Part shown: one piece after another, positions 27,609 to 36,217 of the stretch
How positions within the stretch are numbered: position 1 is the first letter of the stretch
How the letters are laid out: every line of letters starts with the position of its first letter
Source of the DNA: Gilliamella sp. wkB178
GTDB lineage: Bacteria; Pseudomonadota; Gammaproteobacteria; Enterobacterales; Orbaceae
Reading direction: 5' to 3'
NCBI RefSeq assembly: GCF_001690705.1
Contig: NZ_LZGK01000011.1
Location: forward strand, 434,001 to 498,000
DNA: 64,000 nucleotides
Notes under the pieces: generated by a model
What the model was told of the DNA's origin: nothing
Databases searched by the model: none
What the model saw: the letters and a program-made list of their open reading frames with translations, nothing else
Position numbers and translations under genes: made by a program

Positions 27609-29302
27609 TGGATACTCGTTTCCTCTTCAAGAGGCAATGATAACATTACCTTGGTATAATCATCCGGTTCACACAGTATCTTTATACCATATTTTTCGCC
27701 ATAACGAATATTAATCCTTTTATCGACTAAATTTAGACCCAATCCTTTCATGTCCTTTTTATTTTCGCGGTAATTACCGGCATTATCTATTACCTCTAAA
27801 ATTAGTGTTTGGTCCTGAACATAGGCTTTTATAGTTACTCTACCAATACCTATCAACTGTGAAGTTCCATGTTTAATGGCATTTTCAACAATCGGTTGTA
27901 AAGTAAAGGCTGGTAAATGGGCATTTTCTAATTCTTGAGGGATATCGAATTCAATCGCTAGCTGATCCATAAAACGCATTTTTTCAATTTGTAAGTAAGC
28001 ATTAATATGCTCTATTTCATCTTTAAGTGTGACTATCTCATCGGTGCGTTTAAGGTTTTTACGGAAAAAAGTAGAAAGATACTGAACTAATTGCGAAGCT
28101 TGGGCTTTATCCCGGCGAATCACCGCCAATAAGGTATTTAAGGCATTAAATAAAAAATGCGGATTCACTTGTGCGTGTAATAGTTTAATTTCAGTTTTGG
28201 ACAGTAACTGTTTATAGTGTTCATTCTGACCTGCGAGAATTTGCGCCGATAATAAACTGGCTATACCTTCCCCTAGAGTACGATTAATCGAACTAAACAA
28301 CGTATTTTTAGCTTCATAAAGTTTGATAGCGCCAACAACCGTATTATTTTCTCCACGTAATGGAATAACCAATGTCGAGCCTAAACGACAATTTTTGTTA
28401 ATAGAACATTGGTAAGGTTGATGGACACCATCAAGATATTTAACTTCATTTTGTTCAATAACTTCTAAAGTACAATTTGAAGTAATTGGGGTACCAGGTA
28501 AATGATGATCATCACCAATGCCAATGAATGCTAATATTTTTTCCCGATCAGTAATTGCTACCGCGCCGACATTCAATTCTTGATAAATAATTTCTGCCAC
28601 TTTAGTGCTATTTTTTTGATTAAAACCTTGACGCAATAGTCCTTCAGTACTTACGGCTATTTTTAAGGCCTTAGCCGAAAATGCTGAGGTATATCTTTCA
28701 AAGATAGCACGTCTATCCAATAAAATACGCATAAACATGGCGGCACCAATACTATTTGCCACAATCATTGGTGCGGCAATGCTGCGTACTGCATGCAAAA
28801 CGACATCGAAAGGACGTGATATTAATAAAACCATTATCATTTCCAATGATTCGGTGAATAGCCCTAAAATTCCGACTAATAAAGGGTTATAAATTAAATC
28901 AACGCGTCCTTTCTTCATCAAAAAATAGTGCCATAAACCACTTAACAAACCCGTTAATATAGTTGATAGCATACAGCTTTCAGCAGTAATTCCACCTAAG
29001 GTGTAACGATGGATGCCCCCAGTAATACCGACTAACAAGCCCACCATGGGGCCACCAAGTAAGCCCCCCAAAATAGCCCCGATTGCTCGAGTATTAGCGA
29101 TGGTATCTTCAATATGTAAGCCGAAATAACTGCCCATGATACAAAATGAGGAAAAGATTAAATAACAGATTAGTTTATGTGGCAAGTGCACGGTAACTTG
29201 CATTACGGGAATAACGATAGGTGTTTTACTTAGTAAATAAGCAATAACTAAATAAACACACATTTGTTGTAACAGTTGTAAGACGAGATCAAATTCAAAC
29301 AT
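27602..29302 (-). CDS. btsS: LytS-type pyruvate-sensing histidine kinase BtsS
   Basis: BtsS senses extracellular pyruvate. The N-terminal 5TM-5TMR module (about 1-195) includes LPHKLICYLIFSSFCIMGSY, NTRAIGAILGGLLGGPMVG and GGIHRYTLGG. A GAF-like domain follows (about 215-350), then the His_kinase module with KLLHAQVNPHFLFNALNTL and an ATPase domain (PIVENAIKHG, GLGLNLVDKRI). The 566 aa protein resembles E. coli BtsS along its whole length. It is the first gene of btsSR. Confidence 0.96.
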   Translation of the reverse strand: MFEFDLVLQLLQQMCVYLVIAYLLSKTPIVIPVMQVTVHLPHKLICYLIFSSFCIMGSYFGLHIEDTIANTRAIGAILGGLLGGPMVGLLVGITGGIHRYTLGGITAESCMLSTILTGLLSGLWHYFLMKKGRVDLIYNPLLVGILGLFTESLEMIMVLLISRPFDVVLHAVRSIAAPMIVANSIGAAMFMRILLDRRAIFERYTSAFSAKALKIAVSTEGLLRQGFNQKNSTKVAEIIYQELNVGAVAITDREKILAFIGIGDDHHLPGTPITSNCTLEVIEQNEVKYLDGVHQPYQCSINKNCRLGSTLVIPLRGENNTVVGAIKLYEAKNTLFSSINRTLGEGIASLLSAQILAGQNEHYKQLLSKTEIKLLHAQVNPHFLFNALNTLLAVIRRDKAQASQLVQYLSTFFRKNLKRTDEIVTLKDEIEHINAYLQIEKMRFMDQLAIEFDIPQELENAHLPAFTLQPIVENAIKHGTSQLIGIGRVTIKAYVQDQTLILEVIDNAGNYRENKKDMKGLGLNLVDKRINIRYGEKYGIKILCEPDDYTKVMLSLPLEEETSIQC

Positions 29303-29318
29303 AAGACCGCCAAAAATA

Positions 29319-29343
29319 ACTCCGCCGAAACCATTGGCGGAGT
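29319..29343 (-). terminator. Terminator downstream of bglX
   Basis: On the minus strand ACTCCGCC-AATGGTTTC-GGCGGAGT is followed by TATTTTT. It separates bglX from btsSR, which are transcribed in the same direction. Confidence 0.8.
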
Positions 29344-29354
29344 GTGGTATAAGT

Positions 29355-31631
29355 TTATTTATCTAATAAAGTGAAGGTTTGTTTATCCTCGGTAGTAGAA
29401 TCAGAACCGACAAACACATTGAATTGCCCTGGTTCAGCCACATACTGCATTTTATCATTCCAGAATTTTAACATTTCCGGTTTGATCACAAATTTAACTT
29501 CACCTTTTTCAAGAGGTTTTAAACTAATATTTTCAAAACCAATTAATTCTTTAACCGGCCTACTTACAGACGCAGTCACATCTTGCAAATAAAGTTGCAC
29601 TGTGTGAACACCTGTTCTATCACCAATATTTTCCACATTAACAGTCACCACAATTTCGCCATCTTTAGTCATTTTATTACTTGAAAGTGAGTAATTAGTA
29701 GTGAAATTGGTATAACTTAACCCAAAACCAAATGGAAAAAGCGGTTCGTTAGGACTATCAAAATAAGAGGTAGTATATTTACCCATATTTTCGGTACCAT
29801 GCGGGCGCCCGGTATTTAAATGGCTGTAATAGATCGGAATTTGCCCAACATTATCCGGGAATGTCATTGGTAATTTACCGGACGGGTTATAATCACCATA
29901 CAAAACATCGGCTATGGCATTACCGCCTTCGGTACCCAAAAACCAAGTTTCTAACATAGCATCAGCTTGTTGATACTCTTCAGTTAAAGTTAACGGACGA
30001 CCATTCATTAACACAATCACTAACGGTTTACGCGTAGCTTTTAAGGCTTTAATTAAGCGTTTTTGGCTAGCTTGTAATGATAAATCGGTACGGCTAGATG
30101 ATTCGTGAGCCATGCCTTCGGCTTCACCAACAAACGCAACCACTACATCGGCTTTTTTAGCTTTCGCAACCGCTTCAGCAATCATTTTATCTGCTGGGCG
30201 TTCGTCAAATTTAGTGGTCATTTCATATAAATTTAAAAATTTATATAGTTGTTGATCTTCTGATAAATTAGCGCCAAAGGCATAACTGATTAAATCAGCT
30301 TTTTGAGCTACTTTTTGGATACCTTCTAACGGTGTCACTGCCAGTTTAGATCGTCCGGCACCAGACCAACTACCAAGAATATCCCGTTTTGAATCTGCCA
30401 GAGGCCCGATCACAGCAACTTTTTTGTTTTTAGCCAACGGTAACACTTTGTTTTTATTTTTTAATAAGACAATACTGCGGCGCGCTACATCTCTGGCTTC
30501 TTCGCGATGTAAGCGGTTATCTGCAAACATAGTATCAATATCTAATTTAGGATCTAAATTACGATAAGGGTCTTTGAATAACCCCATATCATATTTAAGT
30601 TCTAATACATGGCGACAGGCGTTATTAATTTCTGATTCAGTCAGCACACCTTCATTAACCAGTTCGGGAATGAATTTTAAAAAATACTCATCATTCATGC
30701 TGACATCAATACCGGCTTTAATGGCGACTCTAACTGCATCTTTAGCATCACTGGCAACGCCATGGTTAATCAGTTCTCGAATAGCACCATGATCGCTAAT
30801 CACCACACCATCAAAATGCCATTGATTACGCAGAACTTCGGTTAATAACCAATGATTACCAGTGGCGGGAATACCATTAACTGATATTAGCGAAACCATA
30901 ACCGCTTTGCTACCTGCATCTATTGCGGCTTTATACGGAACCAAATATTCTTGGAACATCTTGCGCTCACTCATATCAGCCGAGTTATATTCACGACCAG
31001 CTTCTACCGCACCATAAAGCGCAAAGTGTTTTACGGTGGTTACTAATGATTTTTTATCTGAAAGGATCTGTTTTTGCATTTTTTCTACAAAAATACGCCC
31101 AGCTTCTGAAGTTAAATAAGGATCTTCACCAAAACCTTCGGAAACTCGCCCCCACCTTGGATCGCGAGTAATATCCACCATCGGCGCCCAAGTGATATTA
31201 AGTCCATCTGATGTGGCTTCATCAGCCGAAACTTCAGCCGCTTTACCAATAGCATTACGATCCCAAGTCGCCGCGATGCCTAAATTAATTGGGAACACGG
31301 TACGGTGACCATGGATGATATCAAATCCAAATAACAGTGGGATTTTATTAGGTGTTTTTAACGCGCGATCCTGCATATTAGTTAAATCAGGCTCAACCAC
31401 GGTATTAAAAATGCCACCAATTTCACCCGCTTCAATTTGCTCTAAGGCTTTGTCTAGAGTTAAATCACCTCCGACACTAATTAACCTCAATTGACCGACT
31501 TTTTCTTTGAGGCTCATTTTTGCTAATAAATCATCAATAAAGGCTTTTTTTTCTGGATCATTCGGACTCTCAGCTAACAATGCCCCCGAGAAAACCATCG
31601 CCATAAAAAATAAAACTAATTTTTTCATCAT
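29355..31631 (-). CDS. bglX: Periplasmic beta-glucosidase BglX (GH3)
   Basis: BglX hydrolyses beta-glucosides in the periplasm. A signal peptide covers MMKKLVLFFMAMVFSGALLA. The GH3 N-domain has LLFGFDIIHGHRTVFPI, WAPMVDITRDPRWGR, SEGFGEDPYLTSE, VKHFALYGAVEAGREYN and the nucleophile Asp in GVVISDHGAIREL. The second GH3 domain and a C-terminal fibronectin-III-like domain (LYLQDVTASVSRPVKEL) follow. The frame is open to 31817, but only ATG 31631 (or 31628) places the signal peptide at the start, giving 758 aa against 765 in E. coli. No ribosome-binding site is evident. Confidence 0.95.
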   Translation of the reverse strand: MMKKLVLFFMAMVFSGALLAESPNDPEKKAFIDDLLAKMSLKEKVGQLRLISVGGDLTLDKALEQIEAGEIGGIFNTVVEPDLTNMQDRALKTPNKIPLLFGFDIIHGHRTVFPINLGIAATWDRNAIGKAAEVSADEATSDGLNITWAPMVDITRDPRWGRVSEGFGEDPYLTSEAGRIFVEKMQKQILSDKKSLVTTVKHFALYGAVEAGREYNSADMSERKMFQEYLVPYKAAIDAGSKAVMVSLISVNGIPATGNHWLLTEVLRNQWHFDGVVISDHGAIRELINHGVASDAKDAVRVAIKAGIDVSMNDEYFLKFIPELVNEGVLTESEINNACRHVLELKYDMGLFKDPYRNLDPKLDIDTMFADNRLHREEARDVARRSIVLLKNKNKVLPLAKNKKVAVIGPLADSKRDILGSWSGAGRSKLAVTPLEGIQKVAQKADLISYAFGANLSEDQQLYKFLNLYEMTTKFDERPADKMIAEAVAKAKKADVVVAFVGEAEGMAHESSSRTDLSLQASQKRLIKALKATRKPLVIVLMNGRPLTLTEEYQQADAMLETWFLGTEGGNAIADVLYGDYNPSGKLPMTFPDNVGQIPIYYSHLNTGRPHGTENMGKYTTSYFDSPNEPLFPFGFGLSYTNFTTNYSLSSNKMTKDGEIVVTVNVENIGDRTGVHTVQLYLQDVTASVSRPVKELIGFENISLKPLEKGEVKFVIKPEMLKFWNDKMQYVAEPGQFNVFVGSDSTTEDKQTFTLLDK

Positions 31632-31774
31632 AATAAATATTGTTATAATTAAGAGGATAGACAAGCTAATAGCATAACGTATTCGCAAAAAAAAATCTCG
31701 AACTTTAAAAAGATTATTAGTTTTAAAAAACAAAGGGTTGGTTTTGAGTACAACTTTTACCGTGTTTATGTGAA

Positions 31775-31817
31775 TTTTTATACTGAAACGTATACTTCTC
31801 AGGAAACATCTTGACAA
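31775..31817. repeat. Dispersed intergenic repeat, copy 3 (yajQ-bglX gap)
   Basis: Plus strand: TTTATACTGAAACGTAT, variable centre ACTT, invariant CTCAGGAAACATCTT, then GACAA. It lies between yajQ and bglX, both on the minus strand. The rest of 31632-31892 has no recognisable feature. Confidence 0.8.
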
Positions 31818-31892
31818 AAGGTTGATTATAAAAAATCATTAACTCTGCCACTTCACCAACCTTAGCCAGCAAAGTAACAAAGTATAGAGGAA

Positions 31893-32384
31893 CTAATCTC
31901 TAAAATTAGTAAATTGAAATGGTTGCCCTAATTCGGCCTTTTTAACTAAGGCCATTGTTGCTTGTAAATCATCTCGAGATTTACCAGTAACCCGCACTTG
32001 TTCACCTTGAACTTGAGCTTGAACTTTAATTTTGCTGTCCTTAATTAATTTAACTATCTTCTTGGACAACTCTTTATCAATCCCTTGTTTAAGTTTGACC
32101 GTAATACTGTAGAGTTTACCACTGTGTTCCATCTCTTCAGGAATTTCTAGAGCACCACTATCAATGCCGCGTTTAGCTAGTTTATCACGGAGGATATCTA
32201 GTAGTTGCTGCACTTGGAAATCGGATTGACTGGTTGCTTTAATAGTTTCATTTTTCTCGTTTAATTCAAATGAAGCTTCAACATTTTTGAAATCCCAACG
32301 GGTGGCTAATTCGCGGGTGGCATTGTCGACACCATTTTTAACTTCCGGCATTTGAATTTCAGATACAATATCAAAAGAAGGCAT
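31893..32384 (-). CDS. yajQ: Nucleotide-binding protein YajQ
   Basis: This is a YajQ/UPF0234 protein with two ferredoxin-like halves. E. coli YajQ binds nucleotides, and a Xanthomonas homologue binds cyclic di-GMP. Typical sequences: [55 protein letters not shown] and the C-terminal [10 protein letters not shown]. Length is 163 aa. AGAGGAAAG precedes the ATG. It is monocistronic as far as can be seen. Confidence 0.93.
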   Translation of the reverse strand: MPSFDIVSEIQMPEVKNGVDNATRELATRWDFKNVEASFELNEKNETIKATSQSDFQVQQLLDILRDKLAKRGIDSGALEIPEEMEHSGKLYSITVKLKQGIDKELSKKIVKLIKDSKIKVQAQVQGEQVRVTGKSRDDLQATMALVKKAELGQPFQFTNFRD

Positions 32385-32439
32385 AAACTTTCCTCTTCTT
32401 AATTGTTATAAAAATATAACTAATTGTTTTAAAATAACT

Positions 32440-32470
32440 AAAATAAAGCGCTACCCATTAAGGCAGCGCT
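32440..32470 (-). terminator. Terminator downstream of dapD
   Basis: On the minus strand AGCGCTGCC-TTAAT-GGGTAGCGCT forms a 9-bp stem with one G-T pair, followed by TTTATTTTAG. Confidence 0.8.
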
Positions 32471-32489
32471 AAAGATCTAAATAAGACGA

Positions 32490-33314
32490 TTAATCAATAG
32501 TACGTAATAATTCATTGATACCCACTTTACCTAAAGTTTTAGCATCCACTTTTTTGACTATAACAGCACAATAAAGGCTATATTTGCCATCTTTAGTTGG
32601 TAAATTACCCGAAACTACTACCGAACCGGCTGGAACTCGGCCGTAATGCACTTCACCAGTGGCTCGGTCATAAATTTTAGTGCTTTGACCAATAAAGACA
32701 CCCATTGAAATCACTGAACCTTCTTCAACAATGACACCTTCAACAATTTCACTACGGGCACCAATAAAACAGTTATCTTCGATAATAGTTGGGTTAGCTT
32801 GTAATGGTTCTAAAACACCGCCAATACCCACTCCACCTGATAAATGCACATTTTTACCTATTTGCGCACATGAACCAACGGTTACCCAAGTATCAACCAT
32901 AGTACCTTCATCAACATAAGCACCAATGTTAACATAAGATGGCATTAATACTGTGTTGCGGGCGACATAGGCACCTTTACGAGCAATAGCGGATGGCACT
33001 ACACGGAAACCTTCTTGTTGGAACCTTGCTTGATCATACTCAGCAAATTTTAACGGCACTTTGTCATAATAATTAGTAGCACCACCATCAATTAATTGGT
33101 TTTCATTAATACGGAATGAGAGCAATACTGCTTTTTTTAGCCATTGATGAGTAACCCACTCACCTTTAATTTTTTCAGCAACTCGCATTTTACCGCTATC
33201 TAGTAGCGCTACAGATTGATTAATGGCATCACGAGTTTTTGCATCTACATTTGTTGGCGTAATATCGGCACGACGTTCAAAAGCGGTTTCAATAATAGTT
33301 TGTAATTGTTGCAT
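32490..33314 (-). CDS. dapD: Tetrahydrodipicolinate N-succinyltransferase
   Basis: DapD succinylates tetrahydrodipicolinate in the lysine/diaminopimelate pathway that supplies peptidoglycan. Left-handed beta-helix hexapeptides run through the middle ([57 protein letters not shown]). The N-terminal alpha domain and the ending [12 protein letters not shown] are typical. Length is 274 aa, equal to E. coli. In E. coli dapD sits near glnD and map; here it is beside yajQ. Confidence 0.97.
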   Translation of the reverse strand: MQQLQTIIETAFERRADITPTNVDAKTRDAINQSVALLDSGKMRVAEKIKGEWVTHQWLKKAVLLSFRINENQLIDGGATNYYDKVPLKFAEYDQARFQQEGFRVVPSAIARKGAYVARNTVLMPSYVNIGAYVDEGTMVDTWVTVGSCAQIGKNVHLSGGVGIGGVLEPLQANPTIIEDNCFIGARSEIVEGVIVEEGSVISMGVFIGQSTKIYDRATGEVHYGRVPAGSVVVSGNLPTKDGKYSLYCAVIVKKVDAKTLGKVGINELLRTID

Positions 33315-33440
33315 CTCAAGTTTCCTTTAATTTATAAGTCCGTTAGCAAATAAAAATAGGCTCACAGTATAATATAATATGTTACGCTTTTTAAGCGGTT
33401 TGTCATATCTACACAATTCAACTAGCAAAAACCAAAAATT

Positions 33441-33456
33441 TGCGAGGCAGTTCCCA
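33441..33456 (+). promoter_or_regulatory. CRP-S-like site upstream of the pseudopilin cluster
   Basis: TGCGA-N6-TCCCA with flanking AAAATT and ATAT. CRP-S sites, which need Sxy plus CRP to switch on competence genes in Pasteurellaceae and enterics, have TGCGA rather than TGTGA in the half-sites. One half here is exact; the other differs from TCGCA at one base. A possible -10, GATAAT (33494-33499), places the site roughly 57 bp upstream of a start. Confidence 0.45.
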
Positions 33457-33536
33457 ATATAACAAAAATCCTCAGGTCAATTGGTTAGTTATTGATAATA
33501 TCACCGATATGTTAGGCTTTGATTAAGAATACCATT

Positions 33537-34013
33537 ATGCAAAATGCAGGATTTTCCTTAATAGAAGTATTGGTAATTATTTGTATTAGTACCATTTTAG
33601 CGGCTATCGGCATCCAACAATGGAAGTCATTGCAACTTCGCAATGAATTGATTGTTACTACGCAACAGTTGGCGTATTTTTTAAATGAAGTTGAAGTTAT
33701 GGCTTATACACATAATGACACTTATAATCTTCACCTTTTTTCATCACCTTGGTGTTTGGCGGTAACTAAAGAGAAACGCCCCAATAGTTGCGAACAAGGG
33801 TTGTTTAAATTTAATAAACCCTATGACTCGGTTGTTATCAATGGATTGACTGACAAAAAAACTATTTCTTTTTGGGGCAGAAGGAATATGGCGCAAACTA
33901 TGTCGTTTCAACTCAAAAATGACATTGGGATGACTAAAGTGATTATATCTTTTCGCGGACGAATTCGCTTTTGTAGTAAAAATAATTTTTTAGCAGGCTT
34001 ACCGCAATGTTAA
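33537..34013 (+). CDS. ppdA: Minor pseudopilin / prepilin-like protein PpdA
   Basis: This is a type IV prepilin-like protein. It has a very short leader (MQNAG) before the processed Phe in GFSLIEVLVI, then a hydrophobic helix. Cysteines lie in the soluble part (SPWCLAV, NSCEQG, RFCSK, PQC). The cysteine pattern and the W/RGRxRxC ending resemble E. coli PpdA. The ATG at 33537 gives 158 aa; a TTG at 33519, with AGG before it, would lengthen the leader by six residues. It heads ppdA-ppdB-ygdB-ppdC and overlaps ppdB by 7 bp. In competent relatives these proteins prime the DNA-uptake pilus. Confidence 0.85.
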   Translation: MQNAGFSLIEVLVIICISTILAAIGIQQWKSLQLRNELIVTTQQLAYFLNEVEVMAYTHNDTYNLHLFSSPWCLAVTKEKRPNSCEQGLFKFNKPYDSVVINGLTDKKTISFWGRRNMAQTMSFQLKNDIGMTKVIISFRGRIRFCSKNNFLAGLPQC

Positions 34014-34570
34014 AAGTAGCCGGCTTTTCATTACTAGAAGCGTTAATCAGCATTGTATTATCGAGCCTAATTGTAATTGGCTGTAGTTCTTTTTACCTAC
34101 AATTACAAACCAATATAATACAATATTCTCAAACAATTCAATTACGTAATAATGTTAATCAGGCATTAGTTGGCCTTACCAAAGATATTCGTCGCGCAGG
34201 CTTTATTGCCAATGATCCAGCCAAAATGACTGCTAAAGCGCTAGATATTAATGCCCAACAAAATTGCGTCATTATTCGTTATGATAGTGAAATTCGTAAT
34301 GATTGGATTTATAACCCTGCTAATAAAAAAGCTTCCGACATATTTGCCTATCGTTATCACAAAAACAATCTTGAATACAAAGTTGCCGCACTCGATTGCC
34401 AAGATCCTAATTGGGAAAAACTATTCGATCCAGCTAAATATAAAGTCACTCACTTTGTGATAAAGCCAATAAATAATGGTATCGAAATATCTTTAGCTGC
34501 AGAATTAATCAAAAATAAACACATCAACTATCAAGTAATTAAAATAGTTAAAAATGAAAACTTATTCTGA
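34007..34570 (+). CDS. ppdB: Minor pseudopilin / prepilin-like protein PpdB
   Basis: It has a prepilin leader MLKVAG followed by FSLLEALISIVLSSLIVIG, the type IV pilin N-terminal helix with Glu at position +5. The soluble part has DIRRAGFI and a QNCVIIRYDSEIRNDWIYN stretch that aligns with E. coli PpdB (CVIVQWDANSNGIWD). Length is 187 aa. It overlaps ppdA by 7 bp and ygdB by 17 bp. Confidence 0.85.
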   Translation: MLKVAGFSLLEALISIVLSSLIVIGCSSFYLQLQTNIIQYSQTIQLRNNVNQALVGLTKDIRRAGFIANDPAKMTAKALDINAQQNCVIIRYDSEIRNDWIYNPANKKASDIFAYRYHKNNLEYKVAALDCQDPNWEKLFDPAKYKVTHFVIKPINNGIEISLAAELIKNKHINYQVIKIVKNENLF

Positions 34571-34991
34571 TGCAGATAACATAACCTTTTCTGGTTTTAG
34601 TGCCATTGTCATGGTCTTCATCTTGATGATGATTGGACTGATAATAGTGACTGGCTTTAATTTATTAATTAATTCATGGCAAAAAACCGTAATTATGGAA
34701 AACCATTATTATCAAAAATTTAATCACGCCAGTTCAGCATTAACTTGGGCACTTTACCAAAATTGGTCAGTCCCAACAGCAAGTTGGCAATGTGCCATAG
34801 AATCGACTTATCAACTAAAAGCATGTATAAAAAAATCATTATTAACTATCGATAATTATGTTTTAGTACGTGGCGAAGCTGAGGATTTTTTCCTTTATAC
34901 TTTAGCTTATTTTGATAATAATCAATTGGTTGTTGAAAAAGGTCACTGGCTCGATTATTGCCCGGAAAAAAGAAATTATGATTGTGAATAA
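34554..34991 (+). CDS. ygdB: YgdB-like prepilin-associated protein (DUF2509)
   Basis: This is a PilX-like component with an N-terminal membrane helix (FSAIVMVFILMMIGLIIVTG) that has no canonical GFxxxE cleavage site. The C-terminal HWLDYCPEKRNYDCE matches YgdB of E. coli (GWSDFCPLKERALC). Position third in the ppdA-ppdB-ygdB-ppdC order supports the call. Length is 145 aa. It overlaps both neighbours. Confidence 0.8.
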   Translation: MKTYSDADNITFSGFSAIVMVFILMMIGLIIVTGFNLLINSWQKTVIMENHYYQKFNHASSALTWALYQNWSVPTASWQCAIESTYQLKACIKKSLLTIDNYVLVRGEAEDFFLYTLAYFDNNQLVVEKGHWLDYCPEKRNYDCE

Positions 34992-35307
34992 TCAAACCAG
35001 AACCGGATTTGGTTTAATCGAAGTGATGGTTGCTGTATTGCTGTTTGCCATAATTTTAGTTGGTTTTGTTAATTATCAGCAGGTGTTATTAAATAAATAT
35101 CGCTATTTATCAATAAAACTGCAGGCGGGTCAAATAGCTTATCAGCTGCTGGATAGCTATCCACAAATTAACAATCAGCTCATACCACCAGAGTGGCAAT
35201 ATAGTATCAACAGTAAATCACTTAATTTCCGTTGTAAAATGGTAGTGGTTAGCATTATTCCTCCCCAACAAAGAAAGATTAAGCAGCAGCGACTATTTTG
35301 CAATTAA
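34978..35307 (+). CDS. ppdC: Minor pseudopilin / prepilin-like protein PpdC
   Basis: The prepilin N-terminus is TGFGLIEVMVAVLLFAIILVG, with Glu at +5 after the processed Phe; the basic leader is MIVNNQTRTG. Cysteines lie at FRCKM and LFCN. Starting at ATG 34978 (109 aa) keeps the leader short; the open frame reaches further up but would bury the signal. It overlaps ygdB by 14 bp and is last in the cluster. In E. coli recC follows; here the next gene is ybfF on the other strand. Confidence 0.82.
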   Translation: MIVNNQTRTGFGLIEVMVAVLLFAIILVGFVNYQQVLLNKYRYLSIKLQAGQIAYQLLDSYPQINNQLIPPEWQYSINSKSLNFRCKMVVVSIIPPQQRKIKQQRLFCN

Positions 35308-35324
35308 TACCAGTTAAAATGAAA

Positions 35325-36080
35325 TCAACCCTGATTATTTAAAAAGTGGTGTAAAATCTGTAAAACTTGGATCGTTTTTTCGGCATGCACATTATGCCCG
35401 GCTCCGGCTACTGTTTCTATTTTAGCTTGCGGGAATTGTTGTAAAATCTCCTTATAGTCGGCTTCGGAAATGTAATCAGAGTTACCACCTTTTATAAATA
35501 ATGTGGGTTTTGCCCACGGCGAAATCCATTGCCAATCACAGAGATTAGCGTATTGTTTAACAATCACATCAGCATTAAATAACCAGTGTCCATTTTTGAA
35601 AGATTTTAGTAAAAACATGATAGTTGGCTCCGTCAAGCCAGTGACTGTCATTAGGTCGATGATTTGTTTTTTATCGGTTATATTTTGTGCCAAACATTGT
35701 GCTAACGCTTTTAAGACCAATGCATTGGATGAAACTGGGTATTTGACAGGCGCAATATCGATCGCCACAATTTGTTTAATGACATCAGGAATTACTTGTG
35801 TCAATTGCAAAGCAACTTTGCCCCCCATTGAATGCCCTATAAAAATTACATTCTGTAAACATAAATCATGACACAGTTCGGCAATATCATCGGCCATGCT
35901 TGGCAGTGTCATCTCATCAGACCATGGTGAAAGCCCATGATTACGCATATCAACTTGAATAGTTTGATAATTTGATTGTAAATCTTTAGCTAACATATTT
36001 AAATTATCTAAACTACCAAAAACTCCATGCAGAAAAACGATAGCCGAGCCACTACCTTGTAACTTATAATTTAATTTCAT
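35325..36080 (-). CDS. ybfF: Alpha/beta-hydrolase esterase YbfF
   Basis: This is a small esterase of the alpha/beta-hydrolase fold that acts on acyl-CoA and short acyl esters in E. coli. It has the oxyanion HGVFGS, DMRNHGLS, the nucleophile elbow GHSMGG (Ser84), IDIAPVKYP, the acid in the SDYISE region and the catalytic His in AGAGHNVHAEK. Length is 251 aa. It stands alone, divergent from rnb and convergent with ppdC. Confidence 0.92.
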   Translation of the reverse strand: MKLNYKLQGSGSAIVFLHGVFGSLDNLNMLAKDLQSNYQTIQVDMRNHGLSPWSDEMTLPSMADDIAELCHDLCLQNVIFIGHSMGGKVALQLTQVIPDVIKQIVAIDIAPVKYPVSSNALVLKALAQCLAQNITDKKQIIDLMTVTGLTEPTIMFLLKSFKNGHWLFNADVIVKQYANLCDWQWISPWAKPTLFIKGGNSDYISEADYKEILQQFPQAKIETVAGAGHNVHAEKTIQVLQILHHFLNNQG

Positions 36081-36217
36081 AAAGACACTTTATTAGTTAG
36101 GTTAATATCATCTAGTATACGTATTTTTTTAATACTTATCTTGGATTAATTCAAGGTTCACAATCTGAATAACTGTGATAGAATTCAAGACTGATTTTAT
36201 TAATGATATTAAGTTAC

